Positions 6,358 through 15,051 of a stretch of 36,290 nucleotides of DNA are shown one piece after another. Made by a program: the position numbers and the translations under genes. Below the pieces are notes generated by a model. It searched no databases, had not been told where the DNA came from, and saw only the letters and a list, made by a program, of their open reading frames with translations. Source of the DNA: Oscillospiraceae bacterium. Its GTDB lineage: Bacteria; Bacillota; Clostridia; Oscillospirales; Acutalibacteraceae. Positions within the stretch are counted from its first letter, which is position 1. Every line of letters begins with the position of its first letter. The stretch is taken from assembly GCA_902772935.1 (NCBI GenBank), contig CACYCR010000181.1:1-36290 (forward strand), in the 5' to 3' direction.

Positions 6358-8511
6358 TTATTCGCCGATGCACTTCGTGCAGGGCGTGTAGCCGGACTTC
6401 TTCGCATCTGCCGCCGTCGTCGAAATCATGTTCGCACCCTGCATGTAGACACAGGTCGAACGGTGATAATGCTTGCCTTCCTTCGTCACATACACCGTAT
6501 CCGCACGGGCAGGAATCTTCACGCTTGCCACCGGTGAATAAACGCTGTATACCTTGCCGTTCGCCGCGGAGAACGCGCGCACTTTAAAGTAATAGGTTTT
6601 TCCTGCCGGCAGTACCTTCGTCGTAAACGTACGCGTCGTGCTCGTGCCGAGCTTCGTGTACGTTCCGTTTTCCGACGTCGCATAATAAATCACGTATTTC
6701 TGTGCGCCGACCACATTGCTCCAGGCAATCTTGACGGTACCTTTCTTTGCGTTCACCGCTGCCTTGACCGTCTTGGGCGCTGCAAGCGTAATCTTGTAGT
6801 ACAGCTTCTTCGTACCGCTGTAGTTGCCGGTGAAGGTCACCTTAACCGCGTACTTGCCGGGCTGTTTTCTGCCGGTGCTGTAAACCAGCGTGTAATCCGT
6901 ACCGTTGACGAGCTTGTTGCCTTCCGCGTCCTTCACAACGACTGCCGGTTTCTTCGCCTTGCCGTCGCAGACATAAGACGTCGCCGACAGTGCGATGCTC
7001 GCAACGCGCGGCACATCCGTCACCACTTCGCCCTCACCGCAAACTGCGCAGACCTTGCGCACAACGCCGTCTCTGGTCAGTGTCGCTTTCTTGATGCTCG
7101 TGGTCGCAGCTGTGTATTTATGGCCGGCGGCCGGAATCGTCTTGCTCTTGTACTGCTGGTTGCAGACCGCGCAACGCACAGATTTTCTGCCGGGCGCAGT
7201 GCAGGTTGCCGCCTTGTCAACGGTCCAGAACTTGTTCCACTGGTGACCCTTGGCTTTGATAACCTTCTCCGCCGTCTCATGGCCGCAGACCTTGCAGACC
7301 TTCTTGCCGACGCCGTCCACGTCACACGTTGCTTCCGAAATCACGACCAGTTCATAGTCATGGCCCGTCGCCGCTACTTCCTCCGTCACGGTTTCATCAC
7401 AGTAGGTGCAGGTCTTCGTCACCAGACCGGAGTCGGTGCAGGTCGCAGCCTTGATGATCTTTTCCACATAGTTGTGGTCCGTCTTCGGGAGATCCACGGA
7501 TTCTTCAAATACTGTTTTGCAGTATTCGCAGTACGAGCCTGCCGTGCGGCCCGCGTTCTGGCAGGTCGGCGTAATCGGCGCAATCGTTACGATCTTGTGT
7601 TCCTTCACCGGGATCTCCGTCTGCGCAACATAGATCTTACCGCAGCGGTCACACTGCTTACCTTCCGTCAGACCGGTTTCCTGGCAGGTCGCTTCCTTCG
7701 CTTCCATCTTCACGATGTGATGGCCGAGACGGTTTTTCGGATCGGTGTCATACGTATCGCCGCAGACACTGCAGGTATAGGTCGTCTTGCCCGGTGCTTC
7801 GCAGGTCGGTTCAATGATTTCCTTTTCATATTTGTGTCCCGGTGCCACACCGTTCTGGGTCTCCTTTTTGCCGCAGACGCTGCAGACGCGTTCTTTGGTC
7901 GCGCCGTGCGTGCAGTCACCCGCGCTGACTTCGACCCATTCGCCGAACGTATGACCGTTCGCGGCAACGATGTTCGTCTTGTAATTGTCGCCGCATTCCG
8001 AGCACTTATGCAGAACGTAGCCTTCGGTTTCGCAGGCCGGCGCAACTGTCGTTTCCACATACTTGTGCGCGGGCTTTGCAATTGATTCCGTCTTTGTTGC
8101 CGCACATTTCGTGCAGGTGAACACCTTGCTGCCTTCCCGGTCGCATTTGGCTTCCACAGTCACCGTACCGGCATTCCAGGCGTGTGCTTCCGTCTCTGTT
8201 TCGCCGCAGCGGCCGCAGGTACGCTTATGCATACCGTTGCCGGCATCGGTATACGCTCCCCAGTTGTGGCTGCCCGGGGCGCTGATGGTTTCACCGCCGA
8301 GTATGAACTTGTTGCACTTTGTGCACCAGACGCCTTCTTCATGACCGTCAACAAGGCAGGTTGCGGCCTCTTTCGCCATACTGACATATGCGCCTGCCAC
8401 GCCGGCATGCTCGCAGCCCCCGTCGGCGGCGAAAACCGCAGCCGGTACTGTGCCGAGCAGCAGCAGAATCATCATGCAGAGTGCAATGCTTCTTTTCAAC
8501 CCAGTTCTCAT
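6358..8511 (-). CDS. Secreted Cys-rich repeat protein with FN3 domain, 717 aa
   Basis: Signal peptide 1-28 (cleavage after AVFA). Residues 33-500 carry twelve repeats, each with one Cys and then a CxxC pair about 14 residues later (CTKC 63, CGRC 99, CTKC 133 ... CAVC 488). The last repeat has lost its single Cys. Residues 505-577 look like a beta-sandwich (bacterial Ig-like). Residues 578-668 are a fibronectin type III domain. The C terminus (671-717) has YHRSTC and CTKC, an H-C-CxxC module often seen at the ends of secreted Firmicutes proteins. No LPxTG motif or transmembrane tail is present. The repeats match those of the M23 peptidase at the left edge. The paired cysteines suggest metal binding or disulfide stacking on the cell surface; no enzyme domain is visible. 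Confidence 0.85.
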   Translation of the reverse strand: MRTGLKRSIALCMMILLLLGTVPAAVFAADGGCEHAGVAGAYVSMAKEAATCLVDGHEEGVWCTKCNKFILGGETISAPGSHNWGAYTDAGNGMHKRTCGRCGETETEAHAWNAGTVTVEAKCDREGSKVFTCTKCAATKTESIAKPAHKYVETTVAPACETEGYVLHKCSECGDNYKTNIVAANGHTFGEWVEVSAGDCTHGATKERVCSVCGKKETQNGVAPGHKYEKEIIEPTCEAPGKTTYTCSVCGDTYDTDPKNRLGHHIVKMEAKEATCQETGLTEGKQCDRCGKIYVAQTEIPVKEHKIVTIAPITPTCQNAGRTAGSYCEYCKTVFEESVDLPKTDHNYVEKIIKAATCTDSGLVTKTCTYCDETVTEEVAATGHDYELVVISEATCDVDGVGKKVCKVCGHETAEKVIKAKGHQWNKFWTVDKAATCTAPGRKSVRCAVCNQQYKSKTIPAAGHKYTAATTSIKKATLTRDGVVRKVCAVCGEGEVVTDVPRVASIALSATSYVCDGKAKKPAVVVKDAEGNKLVNGTDYTLVYSTGRKQPGKYAVKVTFTGNYSGTKKLYYKITLAAPKTVKAAVNAKKGTVKIAWSNVVGAQKYVIYYATSENGTYTKLGTSTTRTFTTKVLPAGKTYYFKVRAFSAANGKVYSVYSPVASVKIPARADTVYVTKEGKHYHRSTCVYMQGANMISTTAADAKKSGYTPCTKCIGE

Positions 8512-8563
8512 AGTAAACTCCTCTCTGCCGCGTCCGCAGCATAGAATTCTTCAGTATACGTTC

Positions 8564-8592
8564 ATCATAAACGAACAATATTGTGTTGTCAA
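8564..8592 (-). promoter_or_regulatory. Sigma-A promoter of the Cys-rich gene
   Basis: TTGACA (8592-8587), 17 bp, TATGAT (8569-8564) on the minus strand. A palindrome ACAATATTGT (8575-8584) fills the spacer and could be an operator, though no cognate regulator is identified. Confidence 0.82.
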
Positions 8593-8636
8593 CGGGATAT
8601 TTTTAAACTTTTTATTTCAGATTTATGAAGAGTTCC

Positions 8637-11600
8637 TCACCCGCAGATCTCGATCAAAAAGCTGTGGCTGTACGCCGTTCCTTTGTGCATGATATACGGC
8701 TCACGCAATGTCGCGCTGCCCGGCATATCGCCGCCGACGCCGCGCTGTGTTGCGTCGATGCAGACCGTTGTCAGATCGCGGTGCTGCAGCGCGTGGATGT
8801 GCGTCGCCTTGTCCAAATCTTCGATCGTATACGGGAAGCAGTTGAAGGCCATCGGCGTTTCACCGAGCGCCGTCAGCTTCAGCCCTCTGCCGTCTTCGGC
8901 GGTAATCTCCAGCGTGCGGACGTCTGTGCGGTGTCCGTTTTCCTGCGGCCGCATATAGTGATGTTCCAAATCCGCAACGGACATCTCGTACTGCGCGATG
9001 CGCGCGCCAGTCTTCCGGTCGCAGTAATTCTCCTGCGGACCTCTGCCATACCACTTCACGCGGTTGAACTGTCCCGGCATGGCAAACTGCAGACCGAAGC
9101 GCAGCATATCCTTGCCGGCCGTACCCTCATGGGTCACTTTGATCTTGCCGTCGGGGAAGACCGTGTAGGTGATTTTCTCTTTCGCAATGCCGGCAGCGCT
9201 CACCTCGGTTTCGATGTACGCGCTGTGGCTGTATTGATGCACCAGAACGGCCTTGCTTCTCGCGCCGTCTGTCGCACGCTTCCAGGCATACAGCGGATGT
9301 GCGAAAATGAACGGCGGCGCAAAGTTCAAAAAGTCGATATCGTTGTCGGTCAGCGCGCGGTAATAGTTCGGTGCAAAGGGCTTAAGCAGATAGAAGCCGT
9401 CGCCCTTCTGCATCGCGGCAAGCTGTCCGTTTTTGAACGTATAGATGAAGCCGTCGCCGGTCACGGTGAAGGACTTCTCGGTACCTTCGATCTTCACCTT
9501 GCCTTCGCTGACGGGGGCTTCCTCCTTCACGTCGGCCGGCTTCAGAAGGAACTGATCGAACGCCTGCTCATAGCCTTTCTGTGCAAAACGGCAGTCCGCT
9601 TTGCGCAGGAACGAGAAGGTCAAAAACACCTCGCCCGCCGGCAGTGCCGGCAGATCGATCCGGAAGGTCTTTTCCGAAAGCGGCGCCGTATCGGCGTAAT
9701 CCGCCGCAGGAACACTGCCCGCGGCAATCTTTTTGCCGTTCTCCTCGATCACATAGACCAGATCGAACGCGGAAAGGTCGGAGAAGAGCTGCTTGTTTTT
9801 CACGCGGAACGTGCCTGCTTTGAGATCGACCGCTTCGATCTTCATCTCGGCATAAACCTTTTTCACCTCGTAATAGGACGGGTGCGGTTTGCGGTCGGCA
9901 GCAACAATGCCGTTCGCGTTGAAGTACGTGTTGCTGCCCACAATCGCCGCGTAGTTATACGGCGGCTTGAACCAGTTTTCTTTTTCGTTGAAGTCGGAGC
10001 CGTACAGCCACCGGTCTTCGCCGTCGACCGTTTTATGGATTGCCTGATCGACGAAGTCCCAGATGAAGCCGCCCCAGAGGTTGTCGTATTTTTCAAACGC
10101 ATCCATGTATTCCTGGAAGTTGCCCAGACTGTTTTCCATGGCGTGCGCGTATTCGCAGAACAGCACCGGCTTGGTGTAGTCGCTTTCCTTGATCGGCTTG
10201 TTGTCCGCTGCCAGCGCATTCGCAATGTTGTCGAACCAGGTGGTAACAAGCGGTATACGGTTGCCGATTTTTTCGACCTGATCTTCGGTCGGATACATCC
10301 GGCTGATGACGTCGCTCTTTGTGAAATCGAAATCGCCCTCATAATGGAACGGACGGGTCCGGTCATGCTGCTGCGCCGCTTTTTTCATCTGGACGAAATT
10401 GTCGCCGTCGCCGGCTTCGTTGCCGAGGCTCCACATGAAAATGCAGGGGTGGTTCCGGTCGCGCAGCACCATGCGTACCATCCGGTCGCAGACCGCGCGG
10501 GTCCAGAGCGGATTGCTGCCCGGGACGCCCTTGCGGCGGACGCCGTGCGTCTCCATGTCACATTCATCCATCACCCAGAAGCCGTACTCGTCGCAAAGCG
10601 TATAAAACAGCGGATCGTTCGGATAATGGCTGCAGCGGATGGCGTTGATGTTTGCGCGCTTCATCAGATCAAAGTCCTGAATATACCGCTCGCGGGAGAC
10701 CGTCCAGCCGGTGTCGGGGTCATAGTCATGCCGGTTTGTGCCGCGGATCAGCAGCGGCTGTCCGTTGACAAGGATGCGTTCGCCGTCGATCTCCACCTGA
10801 CGGAAACCGATGCGAAGCGCCTTATAGGTCGTCACACCGTCGCAGGTGAACTTGAACAGCAGCGTGTACAGGTTCGGCTGCTCACTCGACCAGAGCTTCG
10901 GCTGCACAAAGCGCTTTTTGAAGACCGCCTTGCTTTCACCGGCACGGGTGATCAGTTCCGTGCTGCCGACGGGAAGCGCCTTGTCGCCGTCAAGCAGCGT
11001 CGCTTCGACGGAAAACGATTTGCCAGCGTCGGTGTAATCATTGATGAACAGCTCCGCAACAAGGTCTGCGTCCGTGTAATCGTTCACAAGCGTTGTCGTG
11101 ACATAGACATCGCGCAGGGTCTGCTTCGGTTCGCTGAAGAGATAGACCTCGCGGTAAATTCCGGAAAGGAACCACATATCCTGATCTTCCAGATAGGTGC
11201 CGTCCGTGTAGCGGTAAACAATGGCGGTCAGCTGGTTCTCACCCGGGACCACATACTTCGTCACATCAAATTCGTGCGGCGTGTTGGAGCCTTGCGAATA
11301 GCCGACATAGGCGCCGTTGATATAAACCTCCAGGCCGGCCTTCACGGCGCCGAAATGCAGGAAGATCTCACGGTCCGCCCAAGCCTGCGGCAAGGTGAAC
11401 GTCGTGCGGTGCGCGGCGATCTCCTGATCCGCATAGTGGATCGTCGGGATCATCTTTTCGCGCACGTCAATGGCGTTCGGATAGGAGTTTGCATAATACC
11501 ACGGTTTGGTGTAATCCTTCTGAAACTGCCAGACACCCGGCACCGCAATGTCTTCCCAGGCGCTGTCGTCAAAGTCTTTTTCTCGGACCTCCTGCGGCAG

Positions 11601-11771
11601 CTCGGTCACACCTTTTTTCCAAAGGAACTTCCATGTCCCGTTCAACGACTGCTTGAACGCGGTTTCGCCGCATGATACGGCGTCCGCCTGTGCTGCATAA
11701 GGCAGCGCAATCACGTGACCGTCTTCCTTGTTTTCGCTGACAATGAGGGGATCTTCCCAGATGTATTTCAT
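8637..11771 (-). CDS. lacZ: Beta-galactosidase, GH2 LacZ type, 1044 aa
   Basis: Hydrolyses terminal beta-galactosides such as lactose. The length and all five LacZ domains fit: sugar-binding jelly roll (about 40-220), Ig-like domain, TIM barrel (about 335-630), second Ig-like domain, and C-terminal beta-supersandwich. Catalytic residues: acid/base Glu452 in SLGNEAGDG and nucleophile Glu540 in CEYAHAMENS (E. coli has MGNS there). NRHDY (346-350) is also conserved. No signal peptide, so cytoplasmic. It is a single-gene unit with its own promoter: no permease, galactokinase or LacI-type regulator is adjacent. It probably acts on imported lactose or host glycan fragments, which is inference. Confidence 0.96.
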   Translation of the reverse strand: MKYIWEDPLIVSENKEDGHVIALPYAAQADAVSCGETAFKQSLNGTWKFLWKKGVTELPQEVREKDFDDSAWEDIAVPGVWQFQKDYTKPWYYANSYPNAIDVREKMIPTIHYADQEIAAHRTTFTLPQAWADREIFLHFGAVKAGLEVYINGAYVGYSQGSNTPHEFDVTKYVVPGENQLTAIVYRYTDGTYLEDQDMWFLSGIYREVYLFSEPKQTLRDVYVTTTLVNDYTDADLVAELFINDYTDAGKSFSVEATLLDGDKALPVGSTELITRAGESKAVFKKRFVQPKLWSSEQPNLYTLLFKFTCDGVTTYKALRIGFRQVEIDGERILVNGQPLLIRGTNRHDYDPDTGWTVSRERYIQDFDLMKRANINAIRCSHYPNDPLFYTLCDEYGFWVMDECDMETHGVRRKGVPGSNPLWTRAVCDRMVRMVLRDRNHPCIFMWSLGNEAGDGDNFVQMKKAAQQHDRTRPFHYEGDFDFTKSDVISRMYPTEDQVEKIGNRIPLVTTWFDNIANALAADNKPIKESDYTKPVLFCEYAHAMENSLGNFQEYMDAFEKYDNLWGGFIWDFVDQAIHKTVDGEDRWLYGSDFNEKENWFKPPYNYAAIVGSNTYFNANGIVAADRKPHPSYYEVKKVYAEMKIEAVDLKAGTFRVKNKQLFSDLSAFDLVYVIEENGKKIAAGSVPAADYADTAPLSEKTFRIDLPALPAGEVFLTFSFLRKADCRFAQKGYEQAFDQFLLKPADVKEEAPVSEGKVKIEGTEKSFTVTGDGFIYTFKNGQLAAMQKGDGFYLLKPFAPNYYRALTDNDIDFLNFAPPFIFAHPLYAWKRATDGARSKAVLVHQYSHSAYIETEVSAAGIAKEKITYTVFPDGKIKVTHEGTAGKDMLRFGLQFAMPGQFNRVKWYGRGPQENYCDRKTGARIAQYEMSVADLEHHYMRPQENGHRTDVRTLEITAEDGRGLKLTALGETPMAFNCFPYTIEDLDKATHIHALQHRDLTTVCIDATQRGVGGDMPGSATLREPYIMHKGTAYSHSFLIEICG

Positions 11772-11794
11772 GGCAATTGGTCCTTTCCTTTAAT

Positions 11795-11808
11795 TGATAA
11801 CCATATCA
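11795..11808. promoter_or_regulatory. Possible operator of lacZ
   Basis: TGATA-ACCA-TATCA is an inverted repeat just downstream of the -10 box, near the expected transcription start, where a repressor could block initiation. Arms are only 5 bp, so this is weak. Confidence 0.3.
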
Positions 11809-11813
11809 TTTCT

Positions 11814-11842
11814 ATTGTACCTGAACTTTTTGCTCTTGTCAA
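11814..11842 (-). promoter_or_regulatory. Consensus sigma-A promoter of lacZ
   Basis: TTGACA (11842-11837), 17 bp, TACAAT (11819-11814) on the minus strand. The -35 box abuts the T-run of the upstream operon's terminator. Confidence 0.88.
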
Positions 11843-11885
11843 CCGAAAAAGCAGCGGCGACTTCAAAAATCAGAAGCCGCCGCTG
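11843..11885 (-). terminator. Intrinsic terminator of the ECF/phosphoesterase operon
   Basis: Minus-strand stem of 12 positions with a single mismatch (AGCGGCGGCTTC against GAAGTCGCCGCT), an 8-nt loop and then TTTTT. It directly follows the phosphoesterase gene. Confidence 0.88.
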
Positions 11886-11889
11886 TCTG

Positions 11890-12432
11890 TTACAATATTT
11901 CCCGGTGATACGCCGTGCCGTCAAGTGTCTTCCAGCAAAGCGTACTTCCCTCGAGCGTCATATAGCCGCGCCGGCTCTCCCCTTTCGGCAGCGACACCGA
12001 CCCGGGATTGCAATAAAGGATTCCGCCGGTGCGTTCCCATGCCGGCACATGCGTATGGCCGTGCAGCAGTACGTCGCCCGGCTGCAGCGGCGGCAGATGC
12101 CCGGTGTTGAACAGATGGCCGTGCGTTGCAAAAATGAGCTTCTCACCGACCGGCAGCAGCAGCGAATCCGAAAGGATCGGAAAGGCGAGAACCATTTGAT
12201 CGACCTCGCAGTCGCAGTTGCCGCGGACACAGCAGATGAACTGCTTCTTCGCGTTCAGCAGCGCAATCACCCGCTTCGGGTCATAGCCGTCCGGCAGGTC
12301 GTTGCGCGGCCCGTGGTACAGCAGATCGCCGAGCAGCAGCAGCCGGTCGCATCCCTCGCGGGCAAACGCGTCAAGCAATTGTTCGCAATACAGCGCAGAC
12401 CCGTGCAGATCTGATGCAATCATCCATTTCAT
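11890..12432 (-). CDS. yfcE: YfcE/MJ0936-family metallophosphodiesterase, 180 aa
   Basis: Calcineurin-like two-metal phosphoesterase: ASDLHGS (Asp8, His10), LLLGDLLYHGPRND, VRGNCD, ATHGH and HGHTH supply the metal and phosphate ligands in the usual order. The family hydrolyses phosphodiesters in vitro and its natural substrate is unclear. ATG 12432 is preferred because AAGGATGAGG precedes it; an ATG at 12441 would have no usable ribosome site. It begins a few bases after the ECF fusion gene and is followed by the strong terminator, so it is cotranscribed with the B12 operon, although a functional link is not evident. Confidence 0.9.
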   Translation of the reverse strand: MKWMIASDLHGSALYCEQLLDAFAREGCDRLLLLGDLLYHGPRNDLPDGYDPKRVIALLNAKKQFICCVRGNCDCEVDQMVLAFPILSDSLLLPVGEKLIFATHGHLFNTGHLPPLQPGDVLLHGHTHVPAWERTGGILYCNPGSVSLPKGESRRGYMTLEGSTLCWKTLDGTAYHREIL

Positions 12433-12444
12433 AAGCCTCATCCT

Positions 12445-15051
12445 TTATGTAAAAATCCCGTATTTTTCCCGTACCCGGTCGAGCGTCTGCAGCATCGTCG
12501 GCGCAAGGAACCACAAGAACAGCGCCGTTGCCGCCGCATGGATGCAGTCCATTGGAAAGCCCGCCGCGTAATACGTCAGCAGGATTCTGCCGTTCAGCGC
12601 CTCCCCGCCCCAAAGCAGCGCCGAAGCGGGATTCATGATGCCGCCGTAGATCACAATGGCGCTGACTGCGCCGAAAGCGCAAAGCGACAGCCGGCTGCGC
12701 CGCAAAATACCGACGCGCGAAAGGATCCCCGCAAGGCACCCGATGATGCCCATTGCAAACATCTGCCACGGCGTCCAGGCGCCCTGCGCAAACAGCAGAT
12801 TGGACAGCAGCATGGTCACCGCACCGACCAGAAAACCGCTTTCCCCGCCGAGCGCGACACCCGCGAGAATCGTGATGGCAAGCACCGGCTTGCACTGCGG
12901 CAGCATAAAAAACGCCGCCCGTCCCGCAACGGCGAGCGCACAGAGCGTCGCCAGCAGCGTCAGCTCCCGCGCCTGCGGTTTCCGCCCTTCAAAAACCAGG
13001 AAAAACGGCAGCATTGACAGCACCAGCACCAGCAGCGCCGTGATGTAATACTGCTTTGTATCGAGTACCGCCACCGAGAGCCACAGCACTGCCGGGATCA
13101 GCGCAATCGCACACCCGGCGCTGACCCAGGTCCGCGCCGGAAGCTTTTGTCTTGTCTGCGGCAGCGGCACCGGCTGCTTTTGCGCTGTGAAAACGGCAAG
13201 CAGCAGCACACTCAGAAAGAAGCCGCCGCCCAGCAGCAGCTGCGGCAGTTTCAGCGTTGTCTGCACCGCAATATCGGAAAATGCGGAAAAATCCGTGCTG
13301 CGCATAAAGAGCACACTGCACACCAGCGCCGCCAGTGCGCTCAGTCCGGCGCACCATTTTCGCCAGCGCGCAAGCGGCATCTTTGCCGGACTGACCTGTT
13401 CATTCTGCGGCACCGCCGACGAAACAACCGTATTTTGCGGTTCGGGCGTACCGCCGAGGGCAGCAATCAGCTGCGCCGTGGTCACAACGTCCGGCAGACA
13501 GCCCTGCGCCATCCGCGCCGCCTGTGTTGTATAAAACCGGTTCTCCCGGAAAAACGTCTGCGGCGTCCCTTCGCTGACAATCGCGCCGTCAAACAGCAGT
13601 GCGCACCAATCGGCGTACTGCGCGCAGAATTCAATGTCGTGGCTGACCATCAGAATGCCGATGCCCTGCGTCTGCAGGGTCTTCAACAGTGCCGCGAACT
13701 GCGTCTTGAATGCCGCGTCAAAGCCTTTTGTCGGCTCGTCCAGCAGCAAAATGTCCGGCTGCGTGAGCAGCACCTTTGCCAGCGCCGCCCGCTGCAGTTC
13801 ACCGCCGGAAAGATCAAACGGATGCCGCTGCTCGAGCCCCTGCAAACCGCACTGCGCGATCATCGCGCCGACCCGCGCCGCCGCCTCTTTTTGCGGTATC
13901 CCGTCACACGCGCACAGCAGATCCTCCCAAAGCGTCGGCTTTGTAAACAGCGTCTGCGGCTGCTGCGGCAGCAGGGCTGTTTTGCCGGTACAATGTACAG
14001 TGCCGCTGTCTGCCGAGAGCCGGCCGTTCAGCAGCGAAAGCAGTGTCGATTTTCCTGCGCCGTTGCCGCCGAGGATACACGTCAGCCGGCCGCTGTGCGC
14101 AGTGAATGAACAATTCTTCAGCACCGGCGTCTCTTCATAGGCGAAGAACAGATCCCGCGCTTCCATCACAGCCGCGCCGCCTGTTGCCGTCGGCATCGGC
14201 TTCACCGGCTGCGGTGTATGGCTTTGCAGATAGGTTTTCAAAAAGGCCTGCCCCGCTTCCACGGAAACCGGGCATGGCAGCGCACTGTCCACACTGCTCC
14301 AGACACGCATCGGCGCCGGCAGCGCCGCACACAGCGGACTACGGTTTTCTTTCAGATGTTCGCAGACGGCCTGTACGCTGCCGCAGCACAGCAGCGCGCT
14401 GTCCTCCAGCACCGCCGCCTTTGTCGCGGCGGCAAATACCGTTTCCGTCCGGTGCTCGGTCAGCAGAACCGTCACGCCGAGCTCACGGTGCACTTTTTGC
14501 AGCATGGACAAAAACGTCTGTGCCGCGATCGGATCAAGCTGCGCCGTCGGCTCGTCCAGAATCAGTATGGTCGGCTGCAGCACCATGGCTGCCGCAAGGT
14601 TCAGCAGCTGCAGCATCCCGCCGGAAAGTGTGTGTGTCTTTTCGTGAAACAGCTTTTCCAACCCGAAAAATGCCGCCGTCTCCGCAACCCGCCGCCGGAT
14701 CAGGTCCGGCGCCATGCCGAGACTTTCCGCGCCGAACGCCAGCTCATGCCAGACCGTATCCGTCACAATCTGATCCTGCGGGTTCTGCTGCACAAAGCCG
14801 ATCTGTGCGGCCGTATCACGCTGCGGCAAAGCAGAAAGCGGTGTCCCGCAAAACAGCACGTCGCCGGCCGTCGTACCGTGCGGCGTCAGCTGCGGCTTCA
14901 ACTGCCGCAGCAGGGTTGATTTTCCGCTGCCCGATCTGCCGAGCAGCACAAAAAAATCCCCCGTGCTCACCGAAAACGAAAGGTTCCGCAGGGCGGGCGC
15001 AGCGCTGTTCGGATAGGTAAATGTCAGGTCTCTGACTGTCAACAGGTCCAT
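12445..15051 (-). CDS. Fused ECF transporter: two ATPase domains plus S component, 868 aa
   Basis: Residues 1-240 are the first ABC ATPase: Walker A GRSGSGKST (38-46), signature LSGGMLQ (142-148), Walker B ILILDEPT (162-169), switch His200. Residues 295-505 are the second: GGNGAGKST (328-336), LSGGELQR (414-421), ILLLDEP (434-440), His471. After a hydrophobic region (565-690) residues 695-860 resemble an ECF S component of the CbrT-like group (GVALGGESGFLVGAVTMLLSN, given as 730-750; then WTPWQMFAMGIIG). Usually EcfA1, EcfA2 and S are separate proteins. The S part sets substrate; cobalamin is inferred from operon and leader. Start ATG 15051 overlaps the ecfT end by 13 bp. The frame is open further upstream, but that part is antiframe to ecfT and not used. 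Confidence 0.88.
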   Translation of the reverse strand: MDLLTVRDLTFTYPNSAAPALRNLSFSVSTGDFFVLLGRSGSGKSTLLRQLKPQLTPHGTTAGDVLFCGTPLSALPQRDTAAQIGFVQQNPQDQIVTDTVWHELAFGAESLGMAPDLIRRRVAETAAFFGLEKLFHEKTHTLSGGMLQLLNLAAAMVLQPTILILDEPTAQLDPIAAQTFLSMLQKVHRELGVTVLLTEHRTETVFAAATKAAVLEDSALLCCGSVQAVCEHLKENRSPLCAALPAPMRVWSSVDSALPCPVSVEAGQAFLKTYLQSHTPQPVKPMPTATGGAAVMEARDLFFAYEETPVLKNCSFTAHSGRLTCILGGNGAGKSTLLSLLNGRLSADSGTVHCTGKTALLPQQPQTLFTKPTLWEDLLCACDGIPQKEAAARVGAMIAQCGLQGLEQRHPFDLSGGELQRAALAKVLLTQPDILLLDEPTKGFDAAFKTQFAALLKTLQTQGIGILMVSHDIEFCAQYADWCALLFDGAIVSEGTPQTFFRENRFYTTQAARMAQGCLPDVVTTAQLIAALGGTPEPQNTVVSSAVPQNEQVSPAKMPLARWRKWCAGLSALAALVCSVLFMRSTDFSAFSDIAVQTTLKLPQLLLGGGFFLSVLLLAVFTAQKQPVPLPQTRQKLPARTWVSAGCAIALIPAVLWLSVAVLDTKQYYITALLVLVLSMLPFFLVFEGRKPQARELTLLATLCALAVAGRAAFFMLPQCKPVLAITILAGVALGGESGFLVGAVTMLLSNLLFAQGAWTPWQMFAMGIIGCLAGILSRVGILRRSRLSLCAFGAVSAIVIYGGIMNPASALLWGGEALNGRILLTYYAAGFPMDCIHAAATALFLWFLAPTMLQTLDRVREKYGIFT

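Noticed and set aside
8625-11675. A 1016-codon open frame on the plus strand
   Set aside because: It is exactly antisense to lacZ, which has all catalytic motifs. Its translation is Arg/Val/Asp-rich without any recognisable domain, a by-product of GC-rich codon use.
11712-11721. CACGTG near the lacZ start as a parS half-match
   Set aside because: Flanks (aatCACGTGacc) do not match the parS arms.
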